Positions 36,625 through 46,229 of a DNA stretch of 64,000 nucleotides are shown in pieces. The position numbers and the translations under genes were made by a program. The notes below the pieces were generated by a model that made no database searches, was not told where the DNA came from, and saw only the letters and a list, made by a program, of their open reading frames with translations. Positions within the stretch are counted from its first letter, which is position 1. Each line of letters starts with the position of its first letter. The stretch comes from a bacterium (GTDB taxonomy: Bacteria; Zixibacteria; MSB-5A5; CAIYYT01): assembly GCA_016708315.1 (NCBI GenBank), contig JADJGC010000023.1, positions 558,001 to 622,000 of the forward strand. Direction: 5' to 3'.

Positions 36625-36835
36625 TGCAGTTCCTTTCTTTCCGCCCGGCGGCGGAGAACGCTTCGAAAGAAGGCCAGATATTCGGGTGAAGTCAAGGACT
36701 CAAAGCGGGTATTTTAGACTGCCGTAAAAAGACCTCTATCATAGACTTAGGTGTGGATCGCGCACACGCTGTGAGGCGCTGAATCGAATTGAGCGCCCAA
36801 ATCAATATCTCACCAAATTAGCCGAAAGAGCTACT

Positions 36836-37285
36836 ATGGCGAATAAGGTTGAATCGTTCCAGCTTGATCATTTGAGTATGCCCGCTCCGCAAGTACGTAT
36901 GGCGGGGCACCAAACTGGTCCCAAAGGTGACATCATTTCGAAATTCGATCTGCGTTTTGTTAAACCGAATACAGATGCGATTCCCACTGCCGCGTTGCAC
37001 ACTTTGGAGCATCTGCTGGCAACTTACATGCGCGAATATCTCGACGGCATTATTGATCTCTCGCCGATGGGTTGTCGCACCGGTTTCTACCTGACGGTCT
37101 GGGGCGAAGTCGACAGCAAGCGGGTAGAGACGGCGTTAGTCAATTCGCTCAAGCGTGTAACTGCCACAGCTTGGGAGGATGTTCCGGCAACGACCGCCAA
37201 GGAATGCGGAAATTATCGCGACCATTCCCTTTTCGGGGCCATTGAGTATGCCAGAACCGTAATCGCAGGGTTTGAATCAAGATGA
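36836..37285 (+). CDS. luxS: S-ribosylhomocysteine lyase (AI-2 synthase)
   Basis: The 149-residue protein is a full-length LuxS. The metal site shows H55-T-L-E58-H59 (HTLEH), the catalytic cysteine is C80 in MGCRTGFY, and the third ligand is the cysteine in AKECGNYRDHS. It cleaves S-ribosylhomocysteine to homocysteine and DPD, the AI-2 precursor. It overlaps the following nucleosidase gene by ATGA, so the two consecutive steps of S-adenosylhomocysteine recycling are translationally coupled. No AI-2 receptor (LuxP/LsrB-like) is seen nearby, so a metabolic role is the simpler reading. Confidence 0.96.
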   Translation: MANKVESFQLDHLSMPAPQVRMAGHQTGPKGDIISKFDLRFVKPNTDAIPTAALHTLEHLLATYMREYLDGIIDLSPMGCRTGFYLTVWGEVDSKRVETALVNSLKRVTATAWEDVPATTAKECGNYRDHSLFGAIEYARTVIAGFESR

Positions 37286-38007
37286 TTGGTATCATTGGAG
37301 CGATGGCGGAAGAGATCGAATTGTTCAAGCAGAACATGGAGATCAAGAAAACCTACAGTTACGCCCGAACCGAATACAATGTCGGAACGATAAACGAGCA
37401 GGAAGTTGTGTTGCTGCAGGCAGGAATCGGCAAAGTGAAATCCACTATCAGCACGCAGATACTGATCGATCGTTTTGATATCGACATGATCATCTTCACG
37501 GGGCTGGCCGGCGCACTGACTTCGAACTTGCGGCGCGGCGACTTAGTGGTCGCGAATCATGTCGTGCAGTATGATTTCGATTTGACCGCGTTTGGCCGCC
37601 GCCACGGTGAACTGCCGGATATCGGTCGATTGCTCGAGCCGGATCCGAAGTTGATCAAATTCATGTGCTATGCTTATGACGATATCTTCCAGAATGACAA
37701 GAACGCTCCGCATTTAATCGTTGGTTCGATTTGTTCCGGAGACAAGTTCATCACGGACCGACGCGATATTGATTGGTTACAGCGCGAATTCGGCGCGGTT
37801 GCCACTGAGATGGAAGGTGCCGCTGTCGGTTACACCTGCTTTGTCAACGATGTGAAGTTCGCGATCCTGCGAACGATTTCCGACACCGGCGGCGACGGCG
37901 CGACCGATGACTTCGACGAGTACCTCAAAGTAGCCTCAGCCAATTCCTTCAAAATTGTCAGCACGATGCTTCGCGTGATGTCATATCGCGAGAACGCAAT
38001 AGGATAG
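37282..38007 (+). CDS. mtnN: 5'-methylthioadenosine/S-adenosylhomocysteine nucleosidase
   Basis: The 241-residue protein begins with IGIIGAMAEEIELF, the signature of MTA/SAH nucleosidases, with the catalytic Glu in this segment. Further on are FTGLAGAL (purine-binding loop), ATEMEGAAVGY (ribose-binding Met-Glu), and ISDTGGDGA with the catalytic Asp. It removes adenine from SAH to give the LuxS substrate. It starts within the luxS stop codon. There is no obvious terminator after it; the kdp leader follows. Confidence 0.94.
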   Translation: MIGIIGAMAEEIELFKQNMEIKKTYSYARTEYNVGTINEQEVVLLQAGIGKVKSTISTQILIDRFDIDMIIFTGLAGALTSNLRRGDLVVANHVVQYDFDLTAFGRRHGELPDIGRLLEPDPKLIKFMCYAYDDIFQNDKNAPHLIVGSICSGDKFITDRRDIDWLQREFGAVATEMEGAAVGYTCFVNDVKFAILRTISDTGGDGATDDFDEYLKVASANSFKIVSTMLRVMSYRENAIG

Positions 38008-38055
38008 CAGGCAATCAACTCCCTGTTCTTTTCCACACCGACTTAAGCAGATTTA

Positions 38056-38096
38056 CTTTACGATTTCTTTACGCTTCCAAGTAGTGTCTTTACTAT
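38056..38096 (+). promoter_or_regulatory. Putative KdpE-type direct repeat and -10 element upstream of kdpF
   Basis: CTTTACG occurs twice with an 11-bp period (38056-38062 and 38067-38073). This is the one-helical-turn spacing bound by OmpR/PhoB-family regulators such as KdpE. A -10-like TACTAT lies at 38091-38096, 17 bases beyond the second repeat, so the repeats occupy the -35 position, as in activator-dependent promoters. Confidence 0.45.
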
Positions 38097-38131
38097 CGAG
38101 TAATTTTTAATCGTCGTTAATAACACTGAGT

Positions 38132-38150
38132 TTTCGAGAAGGTCTCGAAA
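38132..38150 (+). other. Perfect inverted repeat in the kdp leader
   Basis: TTTCGAGA and TCTCGAAA are perfect 8-bp complements around AGG, about 38 bases upstream of the kdpF ATG and downstream of the putative promoter. It would form a small hairpin in the leader RNA, or could be a protein-binding site. Confidence 0.4.
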
Positions 38151-38188
38151 GCCAACCTTTGTATTTCTAAATTATTCGGGTGACAATT

Positions 38189-38272
38189 ATGGAATTCTGG
38201 TTAGGTGGAATTGTAGCGGTGCTGCTTCTGATCTACCTCGTGTATTGCCTGTTCAAGGCTGAGGAGATGTAG
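38189..38272 (+). CDS. kdpF: KdpF, small membrane subunit of the potassium-transporting ATPase
   Basis: A 27-residue protein starting MEFWLGGIVAVLLLIYLVYC with a single membrane helix and ending FKAEEM. Size, composition and position directly ahead of kdpA (stop 3 bases before the kdpA ATG) identify it as KdpF, the small stabilising subunit of the KdpFABC complex. Confidence 0.88.
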   Translation: MEFWLGGIVAVLLLIYLVYCLFKAEEM

Positions 38273-38275
38273 CAC

Positions 38276-39964
38276 ATGATTACCAATGACTTCTTGCAGA
38301 TTGCCGCTCTAATCGCGGCACTGATCATTCTGACTCCCCTACTTGGGCGTTTCTGCTACAACATCCTGACCGGACAGGGAGCAAAGTACCTTCGACCATT
38401 TCAGGTGTTAGAGAATCTGACCTACATAGTAAGCGGCATTGACGCCAAAGCAGAGATGAGTTGGAAGCAATACGCCTCGGCGCTGTTGCTATTCAATCTC
38501 TGCGGATTTGTCATCGTGTTTCTGCTCCAGATGCTGCAGCACTTGTTGCCGCTCAACCCGCAGAATCTTCCGGCGACGTCATGGCATCTCGCATTCAATA
38601 CTGCTATCAGTTTCACGACCAATACAAATTGGCAGGCTTATGCCGGGGAAACGACGCTCAGCTACTTGACTCAGATGATCGGGTTGACGGTGCAGAACTT
38701 TGTCAGCGCTGCGACCGGCATTGCGGTTTTGGCTGCTTTGGCACGCGGGATTTCGAGAAAAACATCTGGCACACTGGGCAATTTCTGGACCGACATGACA
38801 CGGTCGACCGTGCATATCCTCCTGCCGCTTGCAATCGTCTGGACATTGGTACTCGTCGGACAAGGTGTAATACAGAATGTCGACAGCTACCAAATGGCGA
38901 CGACCATCGAAGGCAAAGAACAAATTTTGCCGATGGGACCGGCAGCTTCGCAAATTGCAATCAAGCAACTCGGCACCAACGGTGGTGGATTCTTCAATAC
39001 TAATAGTTCGCATCCATTCGAGAACCCAACGCCGATATCCAACTGGTTCGAGGTATTGGCGATTCTGATGCTTCCGGCGGCGCTGGTGTACACTTTTGGT
39101 TTGATGGTCGGCTCTCGTAAGCATGCCTGGGTATTGTATGGTGTGATGATGATAATGCTGATTGCATTTATCGGATTCTCTGCATACGCCGAATTCTCGA
39201 ACAACAGCGCGCTGGGAGTCGCACACCTCGAAGGCAAAGAAACGCGATTCGGAATCGTGAACAGCATCATCTGGTCCAACTTCACAACAGTAGCGTCCAA
39301 CGGTTCGGTGAACGCCATGCACTCAAGCATGTCGCCGATTACCGGCGGTATCGCGATGTTCAACATCATGCTGGGCGAGATCATCTTCGGCGGCGTCGGG
39401 GCCGGAATGTACGGGATGATATTGTTCGTGCTGCTCGCGGTGTTTCTGGCCGGGCTGATGGTCGGCAGGACACCGGAGTACTTCGGCAAGAAGATCGAAG
39501 CCTTGGAAATGCGCTGGACGACAATTGCAATCATCTTGCCATGCGCACTCATCTTGATCGGAGCGGCGCTTGCCTCCTCAACGTCAATGGGCTTAAGCAG
39601 TCTCGCAAATCGCGGTCCTCATGGGCTGAGTGAAATTCTCTATGCATTCTCGTCGGCAAGCGGCAACAATGGCAGCGCATTTGCTGGACTGAATGCCAAC
39701 ACGCCATTCTACAATGTCGCACTGGGACTCTGCATGTTATTAGCACGATTCGGTGTCATCCTGCCGGTGTTGGTGATCGCGGGAAGTCTGGTGCGAAAGA
39801 AAGCGACACCGCTGACGGCGGGGAGTTTCTCTACTGAAGGAATGACATTCGGATTGATTCTGACTGCAACCATTCTCATTGTCGGCGCATTGACATTCTT
39901 CCCGGTACTGGCGCTTGGGCCAATACTTGAACATCTACTAATGCTCTCGGGCACTACTTTTTAG
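38276..39964 (+). CDS. kdpA: Potassium-transporting ATPase subunit KdpA (K+-selective channel-like subunit)
   Basis: The 562-residue polytopic protein has four selectivity-filter-like segments of the superfamily of K+ transporters, including TNTNWQAYAGE and GTNGGGFFNTNSSHPFENP, both diagnostic of KdpA. Length and hydrophobic pattern (about ten helices) are normal. KdpA binds and conducts K+, which KdpB pumps using ATP. It is the second gene of the operon, 11 bases ahead of kdpB. Confidence 0.97.
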   Translation: MITNDFLQIAALIAALIILTPLLGRFCYNILTGQGAKYLRPFQVLENLTYIVSGIDAKAEMSWKQYASALLLFNLCGFVIVFLLQMLQHLLPLNPQNLPATSWHLAFNTAISFTTNTNWQAYAGETTLSYLTQMIGLTVQNFVSAATGIAVLAALARGISRKTSGTLGNFWTDMTRSTVHILLPLAIVWTLVLVGQGVIQNVDSYQMATTIEGKEQILPMGPAASQIAIKQLGTNGGGFFNTNSSHPFENPTPISNWFEVLAILMLPAALVYTFGLMVGSRKHAWVLYGVMMIMLIAFIGFSAYAEFSNNSALGVAHLEGKETRFGIVNSIIWSNFTTVASNGSVNAMHSSMSPITGGIAMFNIMLGEIIFGGVGAGMYGMILFVLLAVFLAGLMVGRTPEYFGKKIEALEMRWTTIAIILPCALILIGAALASSTSMGLSSLANRGPHGLSEILYAFSSASGNNGSAFAGLNANTPFYNVALGLCMLLARFGVILPVLVIAGSLVRKKATPLTAGSFSTEGMTFGLILTATILIVGALTFFPVLALGPILEHLLMLSGTTF

Positions 39965-39975
39965 GCGGGTGGAAA

Positions 39976-42075
39976 GTGACTACAACAACGAAATCAAATA
40001 TGCTGTTAGACGGCGCACTACTGCGACAAGCTTCAATTGATGCTTTTCGTAAATTGAATCCAAAGGCGCAGATTAAAAATCCCGTGATGTTCGTCGTTCT
40101 TATCGGAACGATACTCACGGCGATAAGCTTTGTCGTGAATGTGATGAAGGGAAACTACTCGGGCTTCGATCTACAGATTTGCCTGTGGCTGTTCTTTACC
40201 CTGCTATTCGCGAATTTTGCCGAAGCAGTTGCCGAAGGCCGGGGAAAGGCGCAAGCCGAAAGCCTGAAACGCATGCGGACGGCAACCATTGCGCGAAAAC
40301 TCACCGCCGGTGGCCGCGAGGAAAAGGTCAATGCAGGAGTTCTCAAACTTGGCGATCAGGTAGTGTGCGAGGCAGGCGATGTTATTCCCGGTGACGGCGA
40401 GGTTGTCGAAGGAATCGCGTCGGTAGATGAATCGGCGATTACCGGTGAATCAGCGCCGGTGATTCGTGAATCGGGCGGAGATCGCAGCGCAGTGACCGGC
40501 GGAACGCGCGTAATCAGCGACCGTATTGTGGTAAGGATAACGGCAGAGCAGGGCCGGAGTTTCCTTGACCGCATGATTGGCCTTGTCGAGGGCGCTCGTC
40601 GGCAGAAAACGCCGAACGAAATCGCGCTGAGCCTGGTGTTATCAGGGCTTACCATAATCTTCGTGCTTGCTGTCACTACGCTCAAATTGTTCGCGGACTA
40701 CAGCGGCAATGAAGCGGCCCAGGATTTGTCGGCGGTTGTAACGCTTCCGATCTTGGTTTCACTGCTGGTGTGTCTTATCCCGACGACTATCGGCGGACTG
40801 CTTAGCGCGATTGGAATCAGCGGTATGGATCGCATGATCAGAAAGAACGTTATCGCCACCAGTGGCCGCGCTGTTGAGGCAGCTGGCGATGTTGACGTGC
40901 TGTTGCTGGACAAGACAGGTACGATCACCTTTGGCAATCGCATGGCAACGGAATTCATACCAGTGCCCGGAGTGCCGGCACAGACCCTTGCTGAAACGGC
41001 GCAGTTGGCTTCATTGAGCGATGAAACTCCAGAAGGCAGATCGATTGTCGTATTGGCAAAGGAGAAATTCGGTCTGCGTGCAGAGAATCTGCCGCCGCAT
41101 CTTGCGCGTTTTGTTCCTTTCAGTGCGCAGACGCGCATGAGCGGTGTTGATGTGCTGGAAAGCGACGAACCGGTACGCACTTTGCGCAAGGGTTCGGGCG
41201 ACGCGATCAAGAATCACATCGAAAGCAACGGCGGCACTTGGCCTTCGGAGATCAATCCGATTGTAGAGGCCGTTTCAAAGTCCGGCGGCACACCGCTGGT
41301 AGTCTCCGAAGAACACTTTGTTCTCGGCGTGGTGCATCTCAAGGATGTCGTTAAGGGCGGAATCAAGGAGCGATTCGCACAATTACGCTCCATGGGCATT
41401 CGCACAATTATGGTGACAGGAGACAATCCACTAACGGCAGCTTCAATCGCTGCGGAGGCGGGCGTTGACGATTTCATGGCGCAAGCCAGTCCCGAAGCCA
41501 AACTCAATCGCATTCGCGAAGAGCAGGCAAACGGACATCTGGTTGCCATGACCGGCGACGGTACCAACGATGCCCCGGCCCTTGCACAGGCCGATGTTGG
41601 CGTGGCGATGAATACAGGAACGCAGGCCGCGCGCGAAGCCGGCAACATGGTTGACCTTGACTCGAATCCCACCAAGTTGATAGAGGTCGTGGAAACCGGC
41701 AAGCAGTTGCTTATGACGCGCGGAGCATTAACGACATTTAGCGTCGCCAATGACGTGGCCAAGTACTTTGCCATCGTGCCGGCGATGTTCAGTGTGTTGT
41801 ATGCTACTGCCGGATCGGTTGGACCTTTGGCACAGCTCAATGTCATGCAGCTTGAGTCACCGCAGAGCGCAATTCTTAGCGCCGTGATTTTCAATGCGCT
41901 GATTATCGTGGCTCTGATTCCGCTTGCCTTGAAAGGAATCAAGTATCGGCCCATGGGAGCGGCTGCCGTACTGCGACGGAACCTCCTAATTTATGGATTG
42001 GGCGGCTTGATTGCACCGTTTGTCGGAATCAAGTTCATCGACATTATTGTTACCCAATTGGGATTAATCTCATAA
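39976..42075 (+). CDS. kdpB: Potassium-transporting P-type ATPase subunit KdpB
   Basis: The 699-residue P-type ATPase starts at a GTG (39976). It has the actuator motif TGES, the phosphorylated Asp at residue 312 in DKTGTIT, the nucleotide-domain region, and GDGTNDAPALAQADVG. The C-terminal membrane part (SVANDVAKYFAIVPAMF) is typical of KdpB. It hydrolyses ATP to drive high-affinity K+ uptake with KdpA. It lies between kdpA and kdpC with short spacers. Confidence 0.97.
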   Translation: MTTTTKSNMLLDGALLRQASIDAFRKLNPKAQIKNPVMFVVLIGTILTAISFVVNVMKGNYSGFDLQICLWLFFTLLFANFAEAVAEGRGKAQAESLKRMRTATIARKLTAGGREEKVNAGVLKLGDQVVCEAGDVIPGDGEVVEGIASVDESAITGESAPVIRESGGDRSAVTGGTRVISDRIVVRITAEQGRSFLDRMIGLVEGARRQKTPNEIALSLVLSGLTIIFVLAVTTLKLFADYSGNEAAQDLSAVVTLPILVSLLVCLIPTTIGGLLSAIGISGMDRMIRKNVIATSGRAVEAAGDVDVLLLDKTGTITFGNRMATEFIPVPGVPAQTLAETAQLASLSDETPEGRSIVVLAKEKFGLRAENLPPHLARFVPFSAQTRMSGVDVLESDEPVRTLRKGSGDAIKNHIESNGGTWPSEINPIVEAVSKSGGTPLVVSEEHFVLGVVHLKDVVKGGIKERFAQLRSMGIRTIMVTGDNPLTAASIAAEAGVDDFMAQASPEAKLNRIREEQANGHLVAMTGDGTNDAPALAQADVGVAMNTGTQAAREAGNMVDLDSNPTKLIEVVETGKQLLMTRGALTTFSVANDVAKYFAIVPAMFSVLYATAGSVGPLAQLNVMQLESPQSAILSAVIFNALIIVALIPLALKGIKYRPMGAAAVLRRNLLIYGLGGLIAPFVGIKFIDIIVTQLGLIS

Positions 42076-42096
42076 CTTGTTAAGAGTGGATTTTCA

Positions 42097-42675
42097 ATGA
42101 AGACGTTTATCATAGCAGCAAAACTGATCATCGTAATGACAGTTGTGACCGGCGTGCTCTACCCCATGATCATGCTGGGGGCAGCGCAGGCACTATTCCC
42201 TCATCAAGCCAACGGAAGCCTGACTTACTCTGGTGGAAAGTTGATTGGATCGGAGCTTATTGCTCAGGAGTTCGCCGATTCTTCGTACTTTTGGCCACGT
42301 CCCTCCGGAATCGGCTATAATCCCCAACCATCAAGCGGCACAAATCTTGGCCCGACAAGCAAGGCTCTACTTGAACAGATAACATCCCGTCGGGCGCTAT
42401 TGACCGAGGCGAACGGCGGCGCACAACCACCGGACGATTTGCTACTGGCATCAGGTAGTGGACTCGATCCGCATATCTCGCCTGAAGCTGCCCGCTACCA
42501 GATTGACCGTGTTGCGAGAGTGCGCGGACTCAGTTCCGAGAAACTGGCACAGCTTCAGCAGTTGGTTGAAATGCGAGTTGAACCCTATAGTTTCGGATTT
42601 ATAGGTCAGCCACGTGTGAATGTATTCCTGTTGAATCTTGCTGTTGATTCGCTATTCTTAAGCGTAAGAAAATGA
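42097..42675 (+). CDS. kdpC: Potassium-transporting ATPase subunit KdpC
   Basis: The 192-residue protein has one N-terminal membrane helix (about 8-28, with TGVLYPMIM) and a periplasmic domain. The domain has the family motifs GSELIAQEF, YFWPRPS, ASGSGLDPHISPEAA and a C-terminal RVNVFLLNLAVD. KdpC assists K+ binding and ATPase stability. Its end overlaps the kdpD start by ATGA. Confidence 0.96.
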   Translation: MKTFIIAAKLIIVMTVVTGVLYPMIMLGAAQALFPHQANGSLTYSGGKLIGSELIAQEFADSSYFWPRPSGIGYNPQPSSGTNLGPTSKALLEQITSRRALLTEANGGAQPPDDLLLASGSGLDPHISPEAARYQIDRVARVRGLSSEKLAQLQQLVEMRVEPYSFGFIGQPRVNVFLLNLAVDSLFLSVRK

Positions 42676-45362
42676 CAGACCACGATCGACCAGATCCACA
42701 GCGCATTCTGACGGCGCTGCAAAACGATGAAGCCAGAGAGCGCGCAGGTAAACTGCGCCTTTTCTTTGGTATGTCCGCCGGTGTCGGCAAGACATACGCC
42801 ATGTTGAAAGCCGCGCAAGAGCTTCATGTTAACGGAGCCGATGTCGTCGTTGGAGTTGTGGAGACTCATAGCCGGGCTGAGACACAAGCACTGCTGACTG
42901 GACTTGCCGTTATTCCGCGCCGCGTCCTTGATTACAAGGGAACGCAACTTGAAGAATTGGACATTGATGCGATAATTGCACGAAAGCCAGCCTTCGTGCT
43001 CGTTGATGAGCTTGCACACTCCAACGTTCCCGGATCAAGACATCACAAACGGTATCAGGATGTTCTGGAGCTGCTCGAACACGGCATCAATGTATACTCG
43101 ACGCTGAATGTTCAGCATCTCGACAGCCTGAATGATGTCGTTAGACGCATAACGGGCGTGACGGTGCGGGAAACCGTGCCTGATTCCGTGGTTCGACGCG
43201 CTGATGAAATTACATTGATTGACATTTCTCCGGCAGAGTTGTTGAAACGGCTTCGCGAAGGTAAGGTTTACTTAGGAGAACGCAAGCAAGCTGCCGCCGA
43301 TAATTTCTTCAAAGAGGAATCGCTCACCGCATTGCGTGAACTCTCATTGCGGGCAACCGCCGAGCGTGTCGAAAATGAACTACAGAGCCTTCGCCAAAGC
43401 CTGCTCATTTCCGGCCGCTGGAATACAGTTGAGCGACTGCTGGTAGCTGTCAGTCACAGTCCGTTTTCTGAAGACCTGATTCGTGCGACGCGACGCCATG
43501 CAAGCGCGATGCGCGCACCGTGGGTAGCTCTCAATGTCGAAACCGGAAGAACGCTTTCTCATGAAGATCAAGAGCAACTTCTTAAGAATCTGCGGTTAGC
43601 GCAGGAGTTAGGCGCCGAAGTTGTAACAACCGCCGACCCGGATGCTGTTGCCGCGATTGCGCGAATCGCTCGCGAGCGCGACACCACGCAGATCATCGTT
43701 GGGCGGCCCGACCGTCGTTTTTGGCGCGATCTCTTTGGCGGCGGAACGATTCTCGATCGACTTGTGCGTCTCCGGCTCGACATCGATATTCATGTTATCC
43801 GTCCGCATCTTGAGATAAGCGAGTCGCTGCGCAAACCGATCATCGCGCCACCACGCGTAGACTTCGCACCAATTCTGACAGCGCTCGCCACTGTAGCGGG
43901 AGTGTCGGTATTGAACTGGTTTCTTGCGCCGCTTATCGGATATCGCGCAGTAGGCTTCTTCTACTTGCTGGCAATTCTGTTCTTGGCATTTCGCAGTTCT
44001 CTCGCGGCGATGTTCACTGCCGCTACGCTCAGCGCGATAATGTGGAATTTCTTCTTCATTCCGCCGCGATTCACGTTTTCAATCAGCGCACCGGAAGACT
44101 TCATGATGTTCACAGCATATTTTGTGGTCGCCACTATCACCGGTGTATTGACTGCGCGTGGGATCAATCATGAGAGATTGTTGCGCCAACGTGAAATGCG
44201 GACGCAGGTGCTTTTCGATTTCGTCCGGTCTCTGGTCGAAATTCAGGGGATGGAGCAAATTGAGGAAGAGGTTGACCGCCGAACGCAACGGTTGTTTCAA
44301 GCGCGATCGTGCCTATTGATTCCCAAGATCAAGAGTGGGAGATTGGACAGAACAACTCGTACAAATGCTATTGAGATGGACGTCAACGACTGGGCCGTCG
44401 CAGCATGGGTCTTCGAAAATGGCAAACCGGCCGGTTGGTCGACGGAAACGCTCTCGCAAGTTCGCTCGCTGTGTATTCCATTGCAGGTAGGTGAACAAAA
44501 ACTTGGAGTACTTCTGTTCCGCCCGATTGAACCGACTGAACTTTCCCGCGATCAGAACGATCTGCTTTACGCATTGTGCCACCAAACTGCAGTCGTTGTC
44601 CAACGTGAGGTTCTTCAGTTGCAGAATCGCGACCTGGCTCTCTTGGAGGAATCCGAAAAACTTCATCAGACTCTGCTTAACTCAATCTCGCACGAGTTGC
44701 GCACACCGCTTACTTCCATAATCGGATTTGCCGCGGCTCTGCGCGACCCGAAGCTGCAATCGAATAGCGAAAATCGCGACACACTGGCTGAAGAAATCAT
44801 GGCCTCGGCCGATCGACTCAACCATGTGATCGAGAATCTACTCGACATGTCAAGACTGCAATCAGGAACACTCAGGTTGAATCTCGAGTGGTTTGACGTT
44901 CAAGAGTTGATCAAGGAAACTGTGGAGCAAAATCAGAGTCTGTTAGTTGAGCGCCAGATAAAGGTCCAAGCTGATGAACATTCAATTCTACTCAATGGAG
45001 ATTTCGGTTTGCTAATGCATGCGCTTTCCAATCTTGTGCGCAACGCAGCGATGTACTCGCCCATGAACTCCAGCATCAAGATCTCCGCGACGACTTCTGA
45101 GGAGTATCTGTCTATCGCCGTAGCGGATCAGGGACCTGGTATTCCGTCCTCAGAGCTAGAAAACGTCTTTGAGAAGTTTCGGCGGCTTCCCGATAGTCCT
45201 TCCGGTGGAATCGGGCTCGGGCTTTCGCTTGCAAAGAATATTGTCGAATTGCACAAAGGTCGAATTAGAGTAGCCAATCGCAGTATCGGCGGCGCCGAGT
45301 TTACAATCGACTTGCCGACGAAGAGCCAACCGTCGGGTCTTTCCGGGGAGACAACTCTATGA
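42672..45362 (+). CDS. kdpD: Sensor histidine kinase KdpD
   Basis: The 896-residue protein has the complete KdpD build. The N-terminal cytoplasmic KdpD domain has Walker-A-like GVGKTYAML and VLVDELAHSN. A universal-stress-protein-like domain follows (about 245-370), then four membrane helices (about 400-500), a GAF-like region, and a HisKA domain with the phosphorylated His in SISHELRTPLTS (about residue 674). The HATPase domain has GPGIP and GIGLGLSLAKNIV. It senses K+ limitation or turgor and phosphorylates KdpE. It overlaps both kdpC and kdpE by ATGA. Confidence 0.97.
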   Translation: MTDHDRPDPQRILTALQNDEARERAGKLRLFFGMSAGVGKTYAMLKAAQELHVNGADVVVGVVETHSRAETQALLTGLAVIPRRVLDYKGTQLEELDIDAIIARKPAFVLVDELAHSNVPGSRHHKRYQDVLELLEHGINVYSTLNVQHLDSLNDVVRRITGVTVRETVPDSVVRRADEITLIDISPAELLKRLREGKVYLGERKQAAADNFFKEESLTALRELSLRATAERVENELQSLRQSLLISGRWNTVERLLVAVSHSPFSEDLIRATRRHASAMRAPWVALNVETGRTLSHEDQEQLLKNLRLAQELGAEVVTTADPDAVAAIARIARERDTTQIIVGRPDRRFWRDLFGGGTILDRLVRLRLDIDIHVIRPHLEISESLRKPIIAPPRVDFAPILTALATVAGVSVLNWFLAPLIGYRAVGFFYLLAILFLAFRSSLAAMFTAATLSAIMWNFFFIPPRFTFSISAPEDFMMFTAYFVVATITGVLTARGINHERLLRQREMRTQVLFDFVRSLVEIQGMEQIEEEVDRRTQRLFQARSCLLIPKIKSGRLDRTTRTNAIEMDVNDWAVAAWVFENGKPAGWSTETLSQVRSLCIPLQVGEQKLGVLLFRPIEPTELSRDQNDLLYALCHQTAVVVQREVLQLQNRDLALLEESEKLHQTLLNSISHELRTPLTSIIGFAAALRDPKLQSNSENRDTLAEEIMASADRLNHVIENLLDMSRLQSGTLRLNLEWFDVQELIKETVEQNQSLLVERQIKVQADEHSILLNGDFGLLMHALSNLVRNAAMYSPMNSSIKISATTSEEYLSIAVADQGPGIPSSELENVFEKFRRLPDSPSGGIGLGLSLAKNIVELHKGRIRVANRSIGGAEFTIDLPTKSQPSGLSGETTL

Positions 45363-46048
45363 GCAACCAAATCAAAGTCCTCGTCATTGATGATGAGCCG
45401 GCTATTCGCAAACTACTGCGAGTCTGTCTTGAAGCGGACGGATATCATGTTGCTGATGCAGCGACAGCAAACGACGGTCTTCGCGATGCAGTGGCATTCA
45501 AGCCCGAAGTCATCATTCTCGATCTCGGATTGCCCGACATGGGCGGCGATGAATTCATCCGTCGGTTTCGCGAATGGTCCTCGATTCCGATTATCGTCCT
45601 GACAGTCAGAGATAATGACGTCGATAAAGTCAAAGTCCTTGATGCCGGCGCAGATGATTATTTGACCAAACCGTTCAGCACGGCGGAATTGCTGGCAAGG
45701 GTACGAGTCGCGCTTAGACATGCACATCCCGGTGAAGAATCGTCAGTGTTTGTATCGGGTCCGCTCAAAATTGACTTCGCTGCCCGCATCGTAACAGTGG
45801 ATAACGAGATGGTGCATCTGACAGCCACCGAGTACAATCTCTTGCGGCTTCTTGCCCGCCATGCCGGAAGAGTCGTAACGCACACTCAGATTTTGCGAGA
45901 GGTTTGGGGGCCATCCGCTGTAGAGCAGCGACAATATTTGAGAGTGTATTTTGGGCAGTTGAGAAAGAAGCTAGATTCGGCGTCGATTCCGCAAGATCTA
46001 ATCGCCACAGAACCGGGAATCGGATACCGGCTCCGCACAATCGAGTAG
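45359..46048 (+). CDS. kdpE: KdpE response regulator (OmpR family)
   Basis: The 229-residue protein has a receiver domain with the phosphoacceptor Asp at residue 55 (IILDLGLPDMGG), the acidic pocket VIDDEPAI, and conserved Lys in LTKPFS. A winged-helix DNA-binding domain follows (HLTATEYNLLRLLARHAGRV, QYLRVYFGQLRKKL). The last helix pattern is specific to KdpE-type regulators. It overlaps kdpD by ATGA and probably binds the direct repeat upstream of kdpF. Confidence 0.97.
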   Translation: MSNQIKVLVIDDEPAIRKLLRVCLEADGYHVADAATANDGLRDAVAFKPEVIILDLGLPDMGGDEFIRRFREWSSIPIIVLTVRDNDVDKVKVLDAGADDYLTKPFSTAELLARVRVALRHAHPGEESSVFVSGPLKIDFAARIVTVDNEMVHLTATEYNLLRLLARHAGRVVTHTQILREVWGPSAVEQRQYLRVYFGQLRKKLDSASIPQDLIATEPGIGYRLRTIE

Positions 46049-46171
46049 TCGATCAGATTCAACGCCTTCGCGATGAATCACGATGATTCCACACAGCCCT
46101 CTCTAAGTCACTTGGTCTCTTTGTGCAAATTTCTTGGGCCGGTTCATTTTTATGGTCCAAACAGCCGATAA

Positions 46172-46218
46172 TCGTGTAAAACGCATCACATTGCCGTTAA
46201 CGTAGAATGTTTACACGA
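46172..46218 (+). promoter_or_regulatory. Spaced inverted repeat directly upstream of the cytochrome operon
   Basis: TCGTGTAAA (46172-46180) and TTTACACGA (46210-46218) are perfect 9-bp complements with 29 bases between. The right arm ends four bases before the GGAG ribosome site of the first gene (46230). It could be two operator half-sites around the promoter or a leader hairpin. The intervening bases contain TTGCCG and TAGAAT, but at poor spacing for a promoter. Confidence 0.4.
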
Positions 46219-46229
46219 GTTTGGAGCCG

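Noticed and set aside
36836..38007. Quorum-sensing circuit
   Set aside because: luxS-mtnN alone indicates SAH recycling; no AI-2 receptor, importer or kinase is present in the window.
38579..39322. Long minus-strand open frame (247 codons), with another at 38887-39552
   Set aside because: Both are antisense to kdpA, which is certain by its motifs.
41214..41954. Minus-strand open frame of 246 codons
   Set aside because: It is antisense to the kdpB catalytic domain.
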